A program made the position numbers and the translations under genes. Under the pieces are notes generated by a model that was not told where the DNA came from, did no database searches, and worked only from the letters and a program-made list of their open reading frames with translations. This document shows, in pieces, positions 60,418 to 64,000 of a stretch of 64,000 bases of DNA (position 1 is the first letter of the stretch; each line of letters begins with the position of its first letter). The stretch spans positions 33,248 through 97,247 of the forward strand of contig JAEZKF010000029.1 in NCBI GenBank assembly GCA_023415575.1. The letters are read 5' to 3'. The DNA is from Bacillota bacterium. Its GTDB lineage: Bacteria > Bacillota > Clostridia > Oscillospirales > Ruminococcaceae.

Positions 60418-63400
60418 CGCCTTGCACCTCCAATCGTCCAAACAGCTCATCGGGCTCGAATTTCTTTATCTCAATGACGGGGTCGCCTTCCTCGTGACCG
60501 CAGATGTGTAAAAACTCGCAGTACTTGCAGGGCTCGTAACTGTTTCCATTTACGGGTACTGCATCAACCTCTCCCTGATGCAGGGCGGTTGCCATATCCC
60601 TTACCAGCCGGTTGATATGACGGTGGAGCTTGCCCATGTTCTCAAGGCTTGCGACCGAGGCTTTTTTATCAATTTCGTATTGCTTGCTGCCGTCTTCGGC
60701 GGTTACTTCTTTGAGCTTAGCGGGGATGAATATGCCGCGCCCGTCCTTCTCCATGCCAAGCAGGACTTTCGGGTCTTCAATCAAAAGCCCGTTCATCTTC
60801 AGCTGCTTCATCTTTTCCTGCGCTAAGCTGTTTTCGTCGATGTCACGGTCTACGTCGATAACGGGGTTTTGCGCAGGCATATACAATACACCCGCCGGTG
60901 TGTAGTCCGCATAACGGGGGCTTGATGTAAGGGTAAACAGGTAGAGCAGCATCTGCATGTTAAGCCCGTAGTACACATCCGATAGGTTAAAGGTCTTGTT
61001 GCCCGACTTATAATCCACAACGCGGATATACCGCTTGCCGCCCTTTTCCATTACGTCCACGCGGTCGACCTGCCCCTGCACCATCACGCGCGCACCCGTG
61101 GGGGTAACAAGCTCGATAGGCTCTATCTCCTCGCCCTTTCTAATAGGCAGCTCAAACTCCTTGGGAGTAAATTCGCTCTGCTCAAGTTCAGTAATCAACT
61201 GGTTGATAAGGCGGTGCACCGTAGATGCAAGGCGTCCAAAAAGGTAGGTGAATCGTGCGGGCTTATCTTCTTTGCCGCCCATATGGGTATCCAGATATTC
61301 GGCAAGCAGGGCGTTAATCTTCTTTTTTCGTTCGTCGGCGGACATGTTGCCGAGGTCTTTGATGCTATATTGCGCAAGAAGCTGCTGGAGGGCATAGTGA
61401 ATTAAAGAGCCTGCCTCCAAAGGGGAAAGCCTTGCCTTCTCGCGCTTTTTTAAGCGGATGCCATAGCGCAGGAAGTAGGAAAAACGGCACCGGTAGTAGG
61501 TTTCAAGCCCTGTCGGGGAAAGGGTTAGCCGGTCGCCGAACAGCGTTTTTGCAACCTCGCTGTTAGTTACCGCAAAGGGCGTTTTCTCGTACCTCAGCGC
61601 CATGCTGCGCTTTCTATCACCAATCACCTCATGCAAGGCTGCGCTAAACGGGGTGTCCTCCCCCGCGTGGCGGGCCGCAGCCGCAAGGGCAGTGGTGGCG
61701 TTTACGATGTATTCTTCCTCGCCGAGGCTGGATGCGTCCTGCACCTTGAGCGTGGGGAAAATCTGAATAAGGCGGCGGACGATGGCAGACGGGTACAAGG
61801 CATCTCCCTTTACACTCTGACGGGGGCAGGAGACAATCAGCATATCCGTTGCACAGGTCAGCGCCTTGTATGCGATAAACCGCTCCTCCACCGCACGGAA
61901 TTCCCGGGTGCCGGAAAGGGCAAGTCCCTGCTCGATGAGGGCTTCGCGTTCACTGTCGCTGAAAAGGCCTCCGCCTTGCGGCATTAACGGGAAGATTCCT
62001 TCGTTTGCACCGATGATAAACACCGCCTTGGGCGAGGCTGCGCGGATGCGCTCGGCACTGCCGACCAGCACCTGATCAAGGGTTTGCGGGATATCCCCCA
62101 TGTTGTAGGAGTTTGCCGCAAGCTTCATAAGCTCAAGTGCGCGGCGGGCGGTCAAAGCCTGCGCGCCCAAAACCGCGGCAAATGAGTCGAGTATGCTCAT
62201 GAGGGTATCCCACACGCGGGCCTTATCCTGCGCATCGTTGTGGCGGCCGTTCTGCCTGTCCTGCTCGATGCCGGCTGTGACCTGCTTTTTTGCACCCGAC
62301 TCAAGCAGATAGCGGTACACCGCGCGGGCGAACTGCTCGCCGTTTACCTCGCGGATGGCGTCGGCTAAAGCGGCAAGCGGTCTGATAACCCGGCTGCGCA
62401 GATGATTGAGGTGCGCAAGGTGCCTTTTGTCTGCGTCTGTTTCCTCATCAACAAAGCCGCGCGGGTTGTTTCTAAACTCGCTGCGCCACGCACCCCCCTT
62501 GATGTCCCATATGTAGGCGTAGTTTTCAAGGCTTGCGATGTCTATCGGGTCAATACCCGCAAGCCCCGTTTTGAGCAAGGCAAGCAGGCTTTCGGTCTGG
62601 AAGTTGTTCGCAGCGCATTCTATCGCGGATATGGTATAGGCGATAATCGGGGCGCGCTCGCTGGTCTGGGTAAAATCATAGAAATATGGGATGCCAAACC
62701 GCGGGAAAACCGACTCAAGCGCGGTCTGGTAGGAGGTGACGTCACGGGCAATTACTACAATATCCCGGTAGCGAAGGCCTCGCTGTTGAACAAGCCCCAC
62801 AATCTTTGCAGCGACCAGCTCCAGCTCCTCGTAAGGCCCCTGGGTGGAAAACACCTCCACTCCGTCCGGCGCGCAGTCTGCGGCACTGGGGGTAAAGTCA
62901 AAGATGGACCGTTCCACTGCGCACAGGGCATCGGTGTGAAAACGCCGAGGGGTTTCCATCAGCTCAGGTGATGCCACCGCTACCCCCTGCTCCTTTGCCA
63001 TGCGCACAAGGCTGTTTGCCACCGACACAACGGGGGAAAACAGTCCCATACCCTGGTCGGCATCCGCAAGGCCATCGGCGCACAGGGCTATGGTGCAGTC
63101 GCGCGCTCCGCGGATAATCAGCGACAAGGTCTGCATCTCCACCGCCGTAAAACCCTTGAACTCGTCTATGAAAACGGCAGCACCCGCAAATAGGTTGTTC
63201 TCTTCCAACAGGAGGTTTGCGGCGGGCAGGTCGTCAAGGGGGTCGGCATAGCCGCGGGCCAGAAGGGCTTCGTAGGCGCCGTAGATGAGCGAGAGCTCGT
63301 CCGTTTTTGCCGCAAGGGCGCTGTTGTTCACCCTGCGCCCTGCTCCTGCAAGCAGGTCGGGGGTAACACCGGCGTTTTTGAACTCGGTTACCGCATTCAG

Positions 63401-63760
63401 CATGCTTTTGACAAAGGCCGGCGCCGCATGGTGGCGCTTGTAAACGGTGAGGCTGTCCTGCAGCTGGGCGAGCGCAATGCTCATGAGCATCCGGCGCGCG
63501 CAGTCATCGACGTAGTGCTTTGCCAGTCCCCCGTATGCGCGAAACACAAGGTTTGCAAGGCGAGTAAAGCTCACAACCTCTACCTGCAGGCTCTTTTGCG
63601 GGCCAAGGTCGCGGTACAGAGCTCGTTCACTTTCAAACGAAAACTGTTCGGGTACAAGTAAAAACACCTTCTCGTACCCCTGCTCGGTGGCCTCGCCCAC
63701 CAGCGTGCGGATACGATGAGTCTTGCCGCTGCCTGACCGCCCCAATATGAGTTTGAGCAT
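60395..63760 (-). CDS. addB: ATP-dependent helicase/nuclease subunit B
   Basis: AddB carries Chi recognition, an inactive helicase core and a second nuclease. 1121 residues: N-terminal GRSGSGKTHRI Walker A, a long helicase-like region, and a C-terminal nuclease (VVDYKSGNKTFNLSD). Four cysteines that would hold a 4Fe-4S cluster are present: one in YYRCRFSYFLRYG and three in YEPCKYCEFLHICGHEEGD. First gene of the addBA pair, with a promoter-like sequence at 63829-63837. Confidence 0.96.
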   Translation of the reverse strand: MLKLILGRSGSGKTHRIRTLVGEATEQGYEKVFLLVPEQFSFESERALYRDLGPQKSLQVEVVSFTRLANLVFRAYGGLAKHYVDDCARRMLMSIALAQLQDSLTVYKRHHAAPAFVKSMLNAVTEFKNAGVTPDLLAGAGRRVNNSALAAKTDELSLIYGAYEALLARGYADPLDDLPAANLLLEENNLFAGAAVFIDEFKGFTAVEMQTLSLIIRGARDCTIALCADGLADADQGMGLFSPVVSVANSLVRMAKEQGVAVASPELMETPRRFHTDALCAVERSIFDFTPSAADCAPDGVEVFSTQGPYEELELVAAKIVGLVQQRGLRYRDIVVIARDVTSYQTALESVFPRFGIPYFYDFTQTSERAPIIAYTISAIECAANNFQTESLLALLKTGLAGIDPIDIASLENYAYIWDIKGGAWRSEFRNNPRGFVDEETDADKRHLAHLNHLRSRVIRPLAALADAIREVNGEQFARAVYRYLLESGAKKQVTAGIEQDRQNGRHNDAQDKARVWDTLMSILDSFAAVLGAQALTARRALELMKLAANSYNMGDIPQTLDQVLVGSAERIRAASPKAVFIIGANEGIFPLMPQGGGLFSDSEREALIEQGLALSGTREFRAVEERFIAYKALTCATDMLIVSCPRQSVKGDALYPSAIVRRLIQIFPTLKVQDASSLGEEEYIVNATTALAAAARHAGEDTPFSAALHEVIGDRKRSMALRYEKTPFAVTNSEVAKTLFGDRLTLSPTGLETYYRCRFSYFLRYGIRLKKREKARLSPLEAGSLIHYALQQLLAQYSIKDLGNMSADERKKKINALLAEYLDTHMGGKEDKPARFTYLFGRLASTVHRLINQLITELEQSEFTPKEFELPIRKGEEIEPIELVTPTGARVMVQGQVDRVDVMEKGGKRYIRVVDYKSGNKTFNLSDVYYGLNMQMLLYLFTLTSSPRYADYTPAGVLYMPAQNPVIDVDRDIDENSLAQEKMKQLKMNGLLIEDPKVLLGMEKDGRGIFIPAKLKEVTAEDGSKQYEIDKKASVASLENMGKLHRHINRLVRDMATALHQGEVDAVPVNGNSYEPCKYCEFLHICGHEEGDPVIEIKKFEPDELFGRLEVQGDGTQLDT

Positions 63761-63828
63761 CGTCCTTTTCCCCCTTGTGTGAAAAACTTCCCGCTTTTTT
63801 TGCTTCTTGCCGTGTGATTTTCCTTTTT

Positions 63829-63837
63829 ATTGTACCA
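63829..63837 (-). promoter_or_regulatory. Putative addBA promoter (extended -10)
   Basis: TGGTACAAT on the minus strand, a TGn-extended -10 about 70 bp before the addB ATG; no good -35 box. Confidence 0.45.
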
Positions 63838-63885
63838 CAAGTAAGGCACCCTTGCACATATGTTTTTTAGGGCATGAATAAGCAT

Positions 63886-63904
63886 CCCCCGGCAAAGCCG
63901 GGGG
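63886..63904 (-). terminator. Short GC hairpin near the right edge
   Basis: CCCCCGGC pairs with GCCGGGGG around AAA. It starts just after the stop of the partial frame below, as a terminator would, though no strong T run follows on the minus strand. Confidence 0.5.
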
Positions 63905-63908
63905 TATT

Positions 63909-64000
63909 TCACATGCGGGCATAGCCCTCTGTTCTTCGCGGACGCGTCAAACGCGTAATACGGTCTGCCAACTGCGTAAGACTGTTACTTGCCGCCCGTA
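63909..64000 (-). CDS. Possible 3' end of a gene cut by the window
   Basis: A minus frame is open from the edge to a TGA at 63909-63911, ending SLTQLADRITRLTRPRRTEG-YARM. The hairpin directly downstream supports a gene end, but 29 codons are too few to name a family and chance is not excluded. Confidence 0.35.
   Translation of the reverse strand, partial: RAASNSLTQLADRITRLTRPRRTEGYARM

Overview
The window is a stretch of Clostridia (Firmicutes) chromosome. It most resembles the Oscillospirales/Ruminococcaceae type, but I cannot name a genus. The reasons are the gene order obg-cluster-like yhbY-nadD/yqeK-LCP-rsfS-leuS, the topA-trmFO-plsX-rnc-radical SAM-smc-ftsY block, a pyr operon controlled by PyrR attenuation, a CD1247-type protein, AddAB instead of RecBCD, and AAAGGAGG ribosome sites. 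Almost every gene lies on the minus strand; the exceptions are the DtxR-type regulator near 22.7 kb and a small HMA-fold protein near 56.6 kb. I see no phage, insertion sequence, CRISPR array or rRNA, and one tRNA.

Layout. 0-6 kb: pyrimidine biosynthesis, transcribed pyrR-pyrF-carA-carB (carB runs off the left edge), with a textbook promoter, PyrR-binding hairpin and attenuator in the leader. 6-7 kb: a small gene broken by one stop codon, then an ABM monooxygenase/GNAT pair. 7-10 kb: greA-lysS-membrane protein. 10-17 kb: an unknown protein, then a PucR-type regulator and ftsE-ftsX-M23 hydrolase-S41 protease, a divisome and peptidoglycan-remodelling operon. 17-20 kb: bacteriohemerythrin/CheX pair, VOC protein, a 50-residue protein and a eukaryotic-type hexokinase. 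20-23 kb: feoA-feoB ferrous iron uptake, divergent from a DtxR-type repressor. 24-28.5 kb: a complete BceAB-RS-type antimicrobial peptide sensing and export module. 28.5-29.3 kb: gene relic, long palindrome, tRNA-Pro.

29.5-43 kb: mnmA, CD1247 protein, efp, pepP, aroQ, TIM-barrel protein, yqeG, rpsU, then leuS, rsfS, LCP protein, nadD-yqeK fusion, yhbY, rdgB and ftsY. 43-55 kb: smc, radical SAM protein, rnc, plsX, trmFO, topA, dprA, TrmH-type methyltransferase. 55-56.6 kb: infC-rpmI-rplT with an attenuator-like leader and an AUC start codon. 56.9-63.8 kb: addB-addA.

The window is mainly housekeeping, and I found no convincing new defence or mobile system. The points most worth a second look are: a CarA whose catalytic cysteine codon is glycine; a tRNA-Pro whose 3' acceptor strand can pair perfectly with the 5' arm of its own terminator; the CheX-hemerythrin pair; the eukaryotic-type hexokinase with a small downstream ORF; operator-like palindromes over the infC and efp promoters; and two decaying genes.
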